Shown here piece after piece: positions 33,540 through 43,400 of a stretch of DNA of 64,000 nt. The stretch's first letter is position 1. Each line of letters opens with the position of its first letter. The notes beneath the pieces were generated by a model that did no database searches, was not told the origin of the DNA, and saw only the letters and a list, made by a program, of their open reading frames with translations. The stretch comes from an uncultured Prevotella sp. (GTDB lineage Bacteria > Bacteroidota > Bacteroidia > Bacteroidales > Bacteroidaceae), in contig CAKQPF010000004.1 in NCBI GenBank assembly GCA_934256705.1, positions 1 to 64,000 on the forward strand, read 5' to 3'. The translations under genes were made by a program, and so were the position numbers.

Positions 33540-33636
33540 ACAAGGTGTTGGTTGTCGGTTATCGGTTGTCGGTTGTGGGTAATAAAGTACAAACCGACCC
33601 AAAACCGACAACCTACAACCAACAACCTAAAGAGAA
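33540..33636. repeat. Facing GGTTGTC / AACCGAC heptamer arrays
   Basis: GGTTGTC GGTTATC GGTTGTC GGTTGTG (33548-33578) faces AACCGACC, AACCGACAACCTACAACC and AACAACC (about 33592-33630) around a short TAATAAAGTAC core. The whole element lies between divIC and the next start codon. Confidence 0.75.
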
Positions 33637-33665
33637 CCAACAAACCATTCACTTCAATACTGAAA

Positions 33666-34085
33666 ATGACAAAAATACAAAACTACATCTTCCTCGCCGG
33701 AGCCATAATGATGGTAATAGGCGTAGGATGCAAAATCTTCGGATTCTTACCGGAAATAATGACCATAGTCTTCGTGCTCGGATGCATCAGTTTCGCCCTC
33801 ATACAGATGAGCCAGACATACGATGGCAATAACTTCACCATCCGCCGACTGCGCAAAATCATGATTTTCGGCGATGTATGCTTCATCATCTCCGGACTGC
33901 TCATGCTGGAAGACACCTTCCATCTCATCTTCCCTTACATGGCCACAAGCATCGAAGGCTACAACAATTACGTGCATTACGTGCACCACAACTGGGTGGT
34001 GGCATTGCTCGTAGGAGCCATTCTGGAGCTATACTCCACCCACAGAATGTCTTACGAATTCCGAAAAGAAGAGAGAAACGACTGA
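33666..34085 (+). CDS. Four-helix integral membrane protein, unknown function
   Basis: Inner-membrane protein of 139 residues starting at MTKIQNYIFLAGAIM (33666); the longer frame upstream translates the heptamer element. About four hydrophobic segments: 7-27, 30-48, 67-85 and 112-130. Short soluble links contain MSQTYDGNNFTIRRLRKI and a C-terminal charged tail YEFRKEERND. I recognise only a resemblance to small conserved Bacteroidetes membrane proteins and cannot assign a function. It follows divIC by 131 bp on the same strand, so a link to the cell envelope is possible but not shown. Confidence 0.7.
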   Translation: MTKIQNYIFLAGAIMMVIGVGCKIFGFLPEIMTIVFVLGCISFALIQMSQTYDGNNFTIRRLRKIMIFGDVCFIISGLLMLEDTFHLIFPYMATSIEGYNNYVHYVHHNWVVALLVGAILELYSTHRMSYEFRKEERND

Positions 34086-34232
34086 TAATCAAGGCTTATT
34101 CATATAGAAACGAACCATTTTCTTGACTTTTTGTCAAATTTATTCATTTTTTTACAATTCAAAAAAAAATATAATTCTTTGCTTTGTTCACTAAAAAGCA
34201 TAAATTTATTTTCATACTTCGGCAATACGTTG

Positions 34233-34240
34233 TATCTTTG
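34233..34240 (+). promoter_or_regulatory. -7 box TATCTTTG for the DUF4369 lipoprotein
   Basis: Consensus box followed by CG; leader about 25 nt. The 150 bp upstream are A/T-rich. Confidence 0.6.
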
Positions 34241-34270
34241 CGTGTGAAATAATTTGACAACAGCATTGAT

Positions 34271-35059
34271 ATGAAAAGAATATTTTTCCTCCTCTTCACC
34301 GTAGTTATTTTAGCTTCATGTTCCAGCACCTTCAACATTCAGGGCACGTCTGATGTCCAGAATCTTGACGGACGGATGCTTTATCTCAAGGCTGTGAAGG
34401 GCGATAAGCTGAAGAATATCGACTCATGCGACGTGGTACATGGCCAGTTTGCTTTCAAAGGCAATCTCGACACCGTGAAGGTGGGCGCGCTCTACATCGA
34501 CGATGAGAGCATCATGCCTATCGTTCTCGAAGATGGAGAAATCGTAATCCAGTTCAACACTGCCAAGCAGACCTGCACCGGAACGCCCCTCAACGACTCT
34601 CTCGCCGTATTCATCGAGAGATACAATCGCATCAGCAACCAGATAGCAGACCTCGGACATCAGCAGAGCCGCGCCATAATGGACGGTGAAGACATGGATG
34701 TGGTAAACCGTCAACTCAGCGACAAAGCCGCTATGCTCGACCAGGAGTGCGACAAGATCGTCACTTCTTTCATCGAAGAAAACTTTGACAACATCCTTGG
34801 TCCTTACGTCTTCCAGATGGTCACCAGCACAATGGAGATTCCTCTGACCAACGCTTGGATAGATGCACTCATGACAAAGGCTACTCCTAAATTCAAGAAC
34901 GACCCATACGTCAAGGAATTCATGCAGGCCGCTGAGCGCAATCAGGCCATCATGACCGGCATGGAAGAGCCTGCTCCTGCTCCGGAACAGCATCCTGCCG
35001 AGCAAGCTAATATGCCTGAACCGCCTACTCCTAACCAGATGGCGCAACCGGGAAAGTAA
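34271..35059 (+). CDS. DUF4369-type lipoprotein
   Basis: Predicted lipoprotein of 262 residues. Signal peptide ends in lipobox LASC (Cys17), followed by SSTF. Residues about 22-120 match a DUF4369 beta domain (the N-terminal module of many Bacteroidetes TlpA/ResA-like thioredoxins), with VQNLDGRMLYLKAVKG and CDVVHGQFAFKGNLD. A helical middle (about 125-240) follows, then a Pro/Glu-rich tail (PAPAPEQHPAEQ... PEPPTPNQ). The thioredoxin domain with its CxxC usually found after DUF4369 is absent. It is therefore a stand-alone envelope protein of unknown role. Confidence 0.8.
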   Translation: MKRIFFLLFTVVILASCSSTFNIQGTSDVQNLDGRMLYLKAVKGDKLKNIDSCDVVHGQFAFKGNLDTVKVGALYIDDESIMPIVLEDGEIVIQFNTAKQTCTGTPLNDSLAVFIERYNRISNQIADLGHQQSRAIMDGEDMDVVNRQLSDKAAMLDQECDKIVTSFIEENFDNILGPYVFQMVTSTMEIPLTNAWIDALMTKATPKFKNDPYVKEFMQAAERNQAIMTGMEEPAPAPEQHPAEQANMPEPPTPNQMAQPGK

Positions 35060-35065
35060 TTTTTT

Positions 35066-35255
35066 AATGCATAATTCATAGTTCATATTTTTTAGTGAAA
35101 AGTGAAAAGTGAAGAGTGAAAAGTGAAAAATCGCGCTGACGCAGTTGGGATATCTTGCAATCAACAAGACAACATAACTCATAATTCGCAATTCACAATA
35201 CATTATGCATAATTCACAATTCATAATGCATAATGAATTATGAATTAAAATAACC
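35066..35255. repeat. Composite element: AATTCAT, GTGAAAA and AATTATG arrays
   Basis: GCATAATTCATAGTTCAT (35069-35086) is followed by a GTGAAAA/GTGAAGA array (35095-35130) with tail AATCGCGCTGACGCAGTTGG. A long period-7 array of CATAATT/CACAATT/AATTATG variants (35165-35247) then runs up to the dihydroorotase promoter region. The A/T-rich arms are self-complementary. Confidence 0.75.
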
Positions 35256-35266
35256 CCATTTGAGAC

Positions 35267-36634
35267 ATGAACATCATCATATCAAAAGGAACTATCATAA
35301 ATGAGGGCCGACACTTCGTTGGCTCTCTTGTTGTTAAAGGCGACAAGATCATCGACATCATCGAAGGCAATGACGCTCCACAGACTCCTGACAATGAAGA
35401 ATATGAAGTCATTGACGCCGAGGGATGCTTCATCCTGCCGGGCATCATCGACACTCATGTCCATTTCCGTGAGCCTGGACTGACCCACAAGGCAGACATC
35501 GAGTCGGAAAGCAGAGCGGCAGCCTACGGCGGAGTCACCTCTTTCTTCGATATGCCGAACACCATTCCGCAGACCACTTCCATCGAAGCTCTGCGCAACA
35601 AGCAGGCTATCGCAAGGCAGAAGAGCCACATCAACTGGGCTTTCTTCCCGGGAGCTACCAATGACAACATCGACGAACTGGCGCAGATGCCGTCGAATGA
35701 GATTCCAGGCATTAAGCTGTTTATGGGTTCTTCCACAGGTAATATGCTGGTGGACAAGATGGGAGCGCTGATAAAGATATTCCAGACTGCCGCCCGTCTC
35801 CACCTTCCGGTAATGTCCCACTGCGAAGACACGGAAATCATCAATCGCAACATGGAGCAGGTGAAGAAGCAGATGGGCGATGATCCCGATGTGATGTTCC
35901 ATCCATTGATACGTTCCGAAGAGGCTTGCCTTGAGTCTTCATGCCTTGCGGCAAACCTTGCACGACAGACGGGAGCACGACTTCACATCGCACATATCAC
36001 CACGGAGGCTGAACTGAAAGCCATTTTCCCTGACTCCACCGTCACTCCAGACCTCCCGCAGATTACTGCCGAGGCGACTGTGGCTCACCTCCTGTTCTGC
36101 AATGACGACTACGCCACGCTCCGCTCTCTGATAAAATGCAACCCTGCAATCAAGAAAACGAGCGACCGCAACGCACTCCGCCACGGACTGATGAACGGTC
36201 AGATCTCCACAATAGGCACCGACCACGCCCCTCATACCATCGAGGAAAAGCAGGGAGGCGCGGCAAAAGCCATGTCGGGAATGCCGATGATACAGTTCTC
36301 ACTCGTCTCAATGCTCTCGCTGGTAGATGAAGGTGTGCTGACAATGGAGCGTCTCGTCGAACTGATGGCACACAATCCTGCCCGTCTCTTCGGCATACAG
36401 TCGAGAGGTTTCCTTCGCAAAGGCTACAAGGCTGACATCACCATAGTCCGCAAAGGCGAGCCTTGGACCGTCACGGAAGACTGCATCCAGAGCAAATGCA
36501 AATGGAGTCCGCTGACAGGAAAGCAATTCAGATGGAGTGTAAAGGACACCATCTGCAGCGGTCTGCCGGTGATACTCGACGGCAATTTCAACAAGCAATC
36601 ACAAGGCGAACAGATATTCTTCGAGCATTCATAA
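35267..36634 (+). CDS. pyrC: Dihydroorotase
   Basis: Zinc amidohydrolase of pyrimidine synthesis that interconverts carbamoyl-aspartate and dihydroorotate; 455 residues, typical of class I enzymes. Metal-binding HVHFREPGLTHKADIE (His64 and His66), substrate Asn/Arg region, SHCEDTEI (His near 184), LHIAHITT (His near 240) and TDHAPHTIEEK (Asp near 316) are all present. The C-terminal KADITIVRKGEPWTV strand completes the composite beta domain. Allantoinase is related, but the FREPG motif and context favour PyrC. It is followed by plsC, with a 70-bp gap. Confidence 0.93.
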   Translation: MNIIISKGTIINEGRHFVGSLVVKGDKIIDIIEGNDAPQTPDNEEYEVIDAEGCFILPGIIDTHVHFREPGLTHKADIESESRAAAYGGVTSFFDMPNTIPQTTSIEALRNKQAIARQKSHINWAFFPGATNDNIDELAQMPSNEIPGIKLFMGSSTGNMLVDKMGALIKIFQTAARLHLPVMSHCEDTEIINRNMEQVKKQMGDDPDVMFHPLIRSEEACLESSCLAANLARQTGARLHIAHITTEAELKAIFPDSTVTPDLPQITAEATVAHLLFCNDDYATLRSLIKCNPAIKKTSDRNALRHGLMNGQISTIGTDHAPHTIEEKQGGAAKAMSGMPMIQFSLVSMLSLVDEGVLTMERLVELMAHNPARLFGIQSRGFLRKGYKADITIVRKGEPWTVTEDCIQSKCKWSPLTGKQFRWSVKDTICSGLPVILDGNFNKQSQGEQIFFEHS

Positions 36635-36705
36635 GGCAAAGGGGGTCTGTTCTTTCCCATCATCATTATTGATAACTCAAGTGGACGCATGGAGTCCACC
36701 TGAAT

Positions 36706-37443
36706 ATGAGGAATCGAAACATGAAGTATTTATACTACATTTACCAACTTCTGATTTGTGTCCCGGTGATAATCATATCGCTTATCATCCTTACTTGGGT
36801 CACAATCATCGGTACGCATTTCGGCAATGCGCATTTCTGGGCGTACCATCCTGGAAGGATATGGAGCAAGATAGTGGTAAGAATACTTCTCCTTCCCGTA
36901 AAGGTGGAGGGACGGGAGCACCTTCGTCCGCATGAGCAATACATCTTCATGAGCAATCATGAGGGCGCTTTCGACATCTTCCTCATCTATGGTTACCTCA
37001 ACCGCAACTTCAAATGGATGATGAAATACGAGCTTTTCAGCATCCCGTTTGTTGGTACCACCTGTCGGGCTGCAAAGCATATAGCCGTGGACAAGCGCAG
37101 TCCGCAGAAGATAAAGAAGACTTACGACGACACTCACGACACTCTCCAGAACGGAATGTCCGTGGTAATGTTCCCGGAAGGGGCAAGAACAAAGACTGGC
37201 GAGATGGGACCATTCAAGCGCGGAGGATTCCTCCTGGCTCAGGAACTCCAGATTCCTATCGTCCCGATTACCATCAACGGCAGCTACGACATCATGCCTC
37301 GCAACCGCGATATGCACTTCGCCATCTATCATCCCCTCCGTCTTACCATCCACGAGCCTATCTACCCTACCTCACCGGAGTACAAAGACACCAAGGCTCT
37401 TATGGCAAAGACCTTCACCATCATACATGATGGACTGGACTGA
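36706..37443 (+). CDS. plsC: 1-acyl-sn-glycerol-3-phosphate acyltransferase
   Basis: Inner-membrane enzyme of phospholipid synthesis that acylates lysophosphatidic acid. It is 245 residues (a second possible start is MKYLYYIYQ at 36721). N-terminal hydrophobic segment (about 10-30). Catalytic motif NHEGAFD (about 80-86, the NHxxxxD box), motif III FPEGARTKTG (about 154-163) and motif IV VPITINGSYD (about 184-193). All catalytic residues are intact. Probably co-transcribed with pyrC. Confidence 0.93.
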   Translation: MRNRNMKYLYYIYQLLICVPVIIISLIILTWVTIIGTHFGNAHFWAYHPGRIWSKIVVRILLLPVKVEGREHLRPHEQYIFMSNHEGAFDIFLIYGYLNRNFKWMMKYELFSIPFVGTTCRAAKHIAVDKRSPQKIKKTYDDTHDTLQNGMSVVMFPEGARTKTGEMGPFKRGGFLLAQELQIPIVPITINGSYDIMPRNRDMHFAIYHPLRLTIHEPIYPTSPEYKDTKALMAKTFTIIHDGLD

Positions 37444-37810
37444 TGACGTGGTTTTGTGGTTTGGTTATTTTGTAGTTTTGTTGTTTTGTTGTCTGGTGGT
37501 TTTGTCGTTTGTAGTTTGTCTGGAAGGCAATACCGAGCGAAGCGAGAGTAACCCGGGACGAAGTCTCGGGATTTACAACAAAGAAGAGAAAGGCTGTCTG
37601 GAAAACAGTACCACATAAAATAATCTGACGACAAAAGCAACCACCCTCATCCCTCCAAATCAGAAAAATGGAACAAAAGGATGAAAGCAAAGCTATCATT
37701 TTGCAATAGCGAAGCTTTCACGATGCAAAAGCATAGATATTACGTCGCAAAAGCATAGCTTTCACCCCCTAATATCTATGCTTTTACCATCCAATATCTA
37801 TGCTTTTGCA
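37444..37810. repeat. Gap with period-8 array, hairpin and 22-bp palindrome cluster
   Basis: A TTGTTTTG/TTGTCTGG period-8 array (37448-37512) comes first, then CCCGGGAC-GAA-GTCTCGGG (37551-37569), an 8-bp hairpin. A cluster of AAAGCATAGATATTA units in both orientations follows (37680-37810), with TGCAAAAGCATAGATATT at 37725 facing its inverse at 37793-37810. Nothing gene-like is seen in 37444-37947. Confidence 0.7.
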
Positions 37811-37947
37811 ACACACTGACTGTCAATCCGTTGCAAAGACATTCCCTTTCCATATAACCAAAGCGGAAAAACAGACCAATTTTCCATTTACAATCAAGTC
37901 CCTTTTATATATTCCTTACGAAAAAGCAAGCCTGCTATCTATCCCAT

Positions 37948-38994
37948 TTATCTTATTAGTTCTTCATCAGCATCGCCTCTATATTGCACGGTATTCGCCA
38001 GTCTGTACTCCATCGGACTCATGCCATATTTCCTTTTGAATGCGGTGCAGAAATGGCTTTGATAATCATATCCCAGCCGGAGTCCAATTTCTGCAATCGG
38101 GAGATTGGAGTCAAGGAGATAGCGCACCGCCAGTCCCATACGGTAATCGAACAGATATTGGAATACGGTGGTGCCGAACACAAGTTTGAAAGCCTTCTTC
38201 AGCGTACACTCATTGGTGCCTACCATCTTGGCAAGGTCGTGCAGCGACGGCATATCCCAATAGCGGGAGAGGATTATTTCCTGCACTTCGTGCATCTTGT
38301 CACGCATCAACAGACTGACATAATCGCCGCCAGAAGCGGTACTTCCTGGCACGAGAAAGCCTGACAGACAGTCTATTACCTTCGACTGCATATAGCGATG
38401 CGCATTGTTTCCCATGAGCCGTGCGAGGTCGAGGTCGCTTGCAGCCTTGGCTACAGCGTTCTCCACTTGCCTGTTCTGATTGAGCACCAGATGGACATTG
38501 TCCCCACACTGCACATAGGGAGAGAAATTTTCGAATATCTCAGCATCGTATTCTATCAGTTTTTCGATAGACTTCTGCGGAACGACGATGCTCATCAGGT
38601 CGAGCGAAAGGTCCTTGTTGAGATTCACCTGCTGCCCGCCCTCTCCGCTGATAAAGCATATATTGGCGTTGCCTTTATGCCATAAGAGTTCGTGCAGAGT
38701 GTTGTTCCCCTGATAGATGCTTTTACTTCCGAATCCTTTTGTGGCGAGAGTAAACATCAGAGCGGGTCTCACTTCGTGCATCACGCGGAAGCCTGAGTTG
38801 TCCTCCTTGCCGCGATAATGCTGGTGCATTATGCCGAAATCCTCGTAATGCCATTCATCCAGATGAGCATCCACAACGGAAGTGTGGACAGAGTTGCTGC
38901 GCTCCATCCCGTGATTGTCGTAAAACTCGAGTCCATCCTTTTGGTAAATCTCATCGGTTTTCTTTCCGTTCTGTATTATTTGGCATTTTATCAT
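37948..38994 (-). CDS. AraC-family transcriptional regulator
   Basis: Regulator of 348 residues. The C-terminal AraC double helix-turn-helix (about 235-335) shows LHDLAKMVGTNECTLKKAFK and LPIAEIGLRLGYDYQSHFCTAFKRKYGMSPMEYR. The N-terminal 230 residues have no metabolic-sensor signature that I can name. The overall layout resembles PchR-type regulators of iron or siderophore genes, which is a weak inference. Adjacent genes are housekeeping and on other transcripts, so its targets are unknown. -7 box TATATTTG at 39085-39092. Confidence 0.85.
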   Translation of the reverse strand: MIKCQIIQNGKKTDEIYQKDGLEFYDNHGMERSNSVHTSVVDAHLDEWHYEDFGIMHQHYRGKEDNSGFRVMHEVRPALMFTLATKGFGSKSIYQGNNTLHELLWHKGNANICFISGEGGQQVNLNKDLSLDLMSIVVPQKSIEKLIEYDAEIFENFSPYVQCGDNVHLVLNQNRQVENAVAKAASDLDLARLMGNNAHRYMQSKVIDCLSGFLVPGSTASGGDYVSLLMRDKMHEVQEIILSRYWDMPSLHDLAKMVGTNECTLKKAFKLVFGTTVFQYLFDYRMGLAVRYLLDSNLPIAEIGLRLGYDYQSHFCTAFKRKYGMSPMEYRLANTVQYRGDADEELIR

Positions 38995-39575
38995 CTTTAC
39001 ACCTTATTATATAGTAACAGTTCAGATCTTTATTTCTCTTTCGTCAGTTTTCTCCATCGAGAGGGGGAAACACAAAACATGGTGCAAATATATACAAAAG
39101 TTTTGTAAATCATCATCAATTTGGTGGAAATCAATCAATTTCCTTCTTTTGGATGCAATTTATTCCGTCATATTAAAATCAGGGAGGGACAAGGCACTGG
39201 TTTTGGTATTTCTAATGCGTAATGACAAGAGTGACGGATGGCAAGGGCTGGATGGCAACCAACGGTAAAAGCCGTTGGCACAGTGGCTTTTGCTGGTTAT
39301 GGAGGATTGATTGGAATACGAAAATAGAGGAAAACGGTCTGCGAATTGCTGACCATTTTCCTCTATTCTGTATTTATTGATATTTTACTGAAGTTTCGCA
39401 AGTATCCATCAAGCAGACAATCAGCAATAGAATATCAACACATAAAAATAAACAAATATATTCTGTTTCTGTTTTTTCTTTATTTTTCTATATTGATATT
39501 TTAATCTTCCCCACGACAGTGGGGACTGAGGGGCTTTTTTATCTTGCGAAAGATGAGTATCTTATAGGCAAGCGA
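38995..39575. other. 581-bp gap with promoter, palindrome repeat and hairpins
   Basis: Holds the AraC promoter (39085-39092) and a 32-bp palindrome repeat copy (39259-39288, tail truncated after GTGGC). A 17-bp stem with one mismatch built on AATAGAGGAAAA (39323-39367) is a possible terminator. It also holds three copies of the TTATTGATATTTTA module (39372, inverted near 39428, and near 39497) and a C/G module (about 39507-39535). No gene is recognised. Confidence 0.6.
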
Positions 39576-40319
39576 TTAGTCCTTGATCTTAGGGTATTTC
39601 CTGAACCATCCGTCGAGACGGAGACGCATTACGCCGAAGAAAGCCTCGCCGAAGATGCCGCCGTTCATCTTTGATACGCCCTCACGACGATTGACGAAGA
39701 TGACAGGCACCTCCTTGATCTTGAAGCCAATCTTGTGGGCAGTGAACTTCATCTCTATCTGGAAAGCATAGCCCTTGAATCGGATCTTGTCAAGCTCGAT
39801 GGTCTCCAGCACCCTGCGTTTGTAGCATTTGAAGCCGGCAGTAGTGTCGTGCACCTTGAATCCTGTGACTAACCGTACATACTTTGATGCGAAATAGCTC
39901 ATCAACACTCGTCCGATAGGCCAGTTTACCACATTCACTCCGCTGACGTAACGTGAGCCGATAGCCACATCATAGCCCTCATCGTGGCACGCTGCATATA
40001 GACGTGGCACGTCGTTAGGGTCGTGGCTGAAGTCAGCATCCATCTCGAATATGTAATCATACTTATGCTCAATAGCCCACTTGAAGCCGGCAATATAGGC
40101 AGTACCGAGTCCTAATTTTCCAGATCTCTCGATGATAAAGAGGCGATCTCCGAACTCGGTATCCATAAGTCTGTGGACTATCTGCGCTGTTCCGTCAGGA
40201 GAACCGTCGTCAATCACGAGGATATGGAAGCACTTCTCCAGCCCGAAGATGGCGCGGATTATCTTTTCGATGTTCTCCTTCTCATTATAGGTAGGGATGA
40301 TTATAACGCTGTCACTCAT
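39576..40319 (-). CDS. Polyprenol-phosphate glycosyltransferase (Dpm1-like GT2)
   Basis: Cytoplasmic-face GT2 enzyme, 247 residues, that most likely transfers mannose (or another hexose) from a nucleotide sugar to undecaprenyl or similar phosphate. GT-A motifs are PTYNEKENIEK (9-19), VIDDGSPDGT (about 35-44), DADFSHDP (about 94-101, DXD-type metal site) and the HDTTAGFKCYKR block (about 157-168). There are no C-terminal membrane helices, as in yeast-type rather than archaeal-type Dpm1. The product probably feeds protein O-glycosylation or surface polysaccharide; no such genes adjoin. -7 box TAATTTTG at 40386-40393. Confidence 0.9.
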   Translation of the reverse strand: MSDSVIIIPTYNEKENIEKIIRAIFGLEKCFHILVIDDGSPDGTAQIVHRLMDTEFGDRLFIIERSGKLGLGTAYIAGFKWAIEHKYDYIFEMDADFSHDPNDVPRLYAACHDEGYDVAIGSRYVSGVNVVNWPIGRVLMSYFASKYVRLVTGFKVHDTTAGFKCYKRRVLETIELDKIRFKGYAFQIEMKFTAHKIGFKIKEVPVIFVNRREGVSKMNGGIFGEAFFGVMRLRLDGWFRKYPKIKD

Positions 40320-40436
40320 TGATAGTTATTTTTTTAGTTCCGGCTTACAGCCTTCTTTACTTCTGGTTTTACATGTAATTTGATGCAAAATTAGTAAATT
40401 ATTTCTACAAACCTACATTATTAACTCTTTTTTTTA

Positions 40437-40444
40437 TAACTTTG
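40437..40444 (+). promoter_or_regulatory. -7 box TAACTTTG for mfd
   Basis: Perfect consensus followed by CA, 15 bp before the start codon. It is back to back with the glycosyltransferase promoter (40386-40393). Confidence 0.6.
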
Positions 40445-40458
40445 CATATTGTTTAGAA

Positions 40459-43400
40459 ATGATGGAAATAAATAAATTGCTAAACCAATACGCCAAAGCC
40501 CCTCAGACAAAGGCTCTGGCCAAGGCTTTATTGAGCAAGACTATCAGGAATCTGATGATTGATGGTCTTGCCGGTTCTTCGTGTCCTTTATTGTTTTCTG
40601 CCGTTGCAGGAAAGGTAAAGCAGTCCGTCATCTTCATTCTGCGCGATGCAGACGAGGCAGGTTATTTCTATCAGGACCTGACCCAGCTGACAGGCACCGA
40701 CCATGTGCTCTTCTTCCCTTCATCATATCGCAGGGCCGTCAAATACGGTCAGCGAGATGCGGCCAACGAGATTCTCCGCACGGAGGTGATGTCCCGTCTC
40801 TCTGCAAGGCAGGAGGACCAGCAGCTCTACATCGTCACCCATCCGGAAGCGCTGGCAGAAATGGCTGTGAGCAAGGAGGTGCTGAATGAGCGGAGCATCC
40901 GCCTCAGCGTCAATCAGAATGTTGACATAGTGGATGTGGAACATCAGTTGCGCGACCTGGGCTTCAGCATGGTGGACTATGTCTATGAGCCGGGACAGTT
41001 TGCCGTGCGCGGAAGCATCCTCGACGTGTATTCCTTCAGTCACGAACTGCCGTTCCGCATCGACTTCTTCGGCGATGAAATCGACACCATCCGCACCTTC
41101 GAGATAGAGAACCAGCTTTCGAAAGACAAGAAAGAGAACATTGAAATCGTTCCCGAACTGGCAAGGACTAACGAGAAGAAGATACCACTCACCGAGTTTC
41201 TCGACAGTGACAGCATCATCGTGACGCAGGGATTGCGCTTCATCAGCGACGTTATCGGCAAGACATTCGATGACGGTTTCTCCTCACAAGCCTTGACCGA
41301 CCGCATGAGCGGCGCCACCGAGCAGGAACAGGAAGAGATACGCCGAGAGATGAATGCCGAGATGAACCTCTGTCCGCCTTCCCGCTTCATGCAGAGCATC
41401 GAGGCTCTGAAGAAGGTGACTTTCTCGCAGTCAGCCTTTTCCGAAGCCGAACTGTCACGCCAGAGCAAGGAATTTGCACAGATACATTTCCACACCTTGG
41501 CGCAACCGGCTTTCAACAAGAACTTCGACCTGCTCAAGCAGACCGTGGAAGACTACATCCTGCAGCAATACAAGATATTCATCCTCTCCGATTCACGCAA
41601 ACAGGTGGAGCGACTTCGCAGCATCCTATCGCCTGAAGGCGTGGAAGAAGGACTGTCGCCACGCATCAGCAAGGCTGACATAGGCGAGGTGGAGAAGACG
41701 CTTCATGCCGGCTTCGTGGACCAGGACATGGCGATGTGCCTCTTCACCGACCACCAGATATTCGGACGTTACCACAAGTACAACCTCCGCACGCAGTCTG
41801 CCCGCGCCGGAAAGATGGCATTGACCATGAAGGAACTGCAGGAAATGGAGCCTGGCGACTTCATCGTACACGTGGATTTCGGCATAGGAAAGTTTGCCGG
41901 ATTGATGCGTGTGCCTGTCGGCGACACATATCGTGAGGTCATCCGCATCGTCTATCAGGGCAACGACAAGGTGGATGTGTCCATCCATTCGCTGTATAAG
42001 ATTTCCAAATACCGCCGCAGTGACACCGGTGAACCGCCACGTCTGTCCACTCTCGGCACGGGTGCCTGGGACAGACTGAAGGAACGCGCCAAGAAGCGCA
42101 TCAAGGACATTGCCCGCGACCTCATCAAGCTCTATGCCAAAAGGCGGCATGAGAAGGGTTTCGCCTTCTCGAAAGACAGCTATCTGCAGAATGAGCTGGA
42201 AGGCTCTTTCCTCTATGAGGACACGCCCGACCAGATGAAAGCAACGGCTGAAGTGAAGGCCGACATGGAGAGCCCACGCCCTATGGACCGCCTCGTCTGC
42301 GGCGATGTGGGATTCGGAAAGACGGAAGTGGCAGTGAGAGCGGCATTCAAGGCGGCCTGCGACTCAAAGCAGGTGGCTGTCCTCGTGCCCACTACGGTGC
42401 TCGCTTTCCAGCATTTCCAGACCTTCCGCGACCGCATGGCGCACCTTCCGGTCCGCGTGGATTACCTCTCGCGTGCCCGTTCGGCAAAGCAGACGAAGCA
42501 GATTCTCGCCGACCTTGAGGCGGGAAAAATCGACATTCTCGTGGGAACGCACAAGCTTATCAGCAAAAACGTGAAATGGAAGGACATCGGACTGCTCATA
42601 ATAGACGAGGAACAGAAATTCGGTGTCTCCGTAAAGGAGAAGCTGCGCCAGCTCAAGACCAACATCGACACGCTCACCATGTCCGCCACTCCTATCCCGC
42701 GCACACTGCAGTTCTCGCTCATGGGCGCAAGGGACATGAGCATCATGCGCACTCCACCGCCAAACCGTCACCCTATCCAGACAGAGATAGCATCGTTCTC
42801 GCTCGAACTTGTCGCTGACGCAATCAACTTTGAGATGAGCCGCAACGGACAGGTGTATTTCGTGAATGACCGCATCTCCGCCCTCGAAACGTTGGCAAGG
42901 CAGATAGAACGCGCCGTGCCTGACTGCCGCGTGGCTGTAGGTCACGGTCAGATGAGTCCGGAGCAACTGGAGAAAATCATCATCGGATTCATGGACCATG
43001 AATATGATGTGCTCCTCTCCACCACGATAGTGGAGAACGGCATCGACATCCCGAATGCCAACACCATCATCATCAATGACGCTCATCGCTTCGGACTGTC
43101 CGACCTTCACCAGATGCGCGGACGAGTGGGACGCTCCAACCGCAAGGCGTTCTGCTATCTCCTTGCCCCTCCCCTCTCCTTTCTCCCCACCGAGAGCCGT
43201 CGCCGTCTGGAGGCTCTGGAGACATTCTCCGACCTCGGAAGCGGATTCAATCTCGCCATGCAGGACCTCGACATCCGCGGGGCAGGAAACCTTCTCGGAG
43301 CAGAGCAGAGCGGATTCATGGAGGACCTCGGCTATGAGACCTATCAGAAAATCCTCACACAGGCGGTCAACGAACTGAAGAATGACGAGTTCCAGGACCT

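Noticed and set aside
33531..33665. N-terminal extension of the four-helix membrane protein
   Set aside because: It is also a translated heptamer element with no conserved residues; a Met directly before the first hydrophobic segment is the better start.
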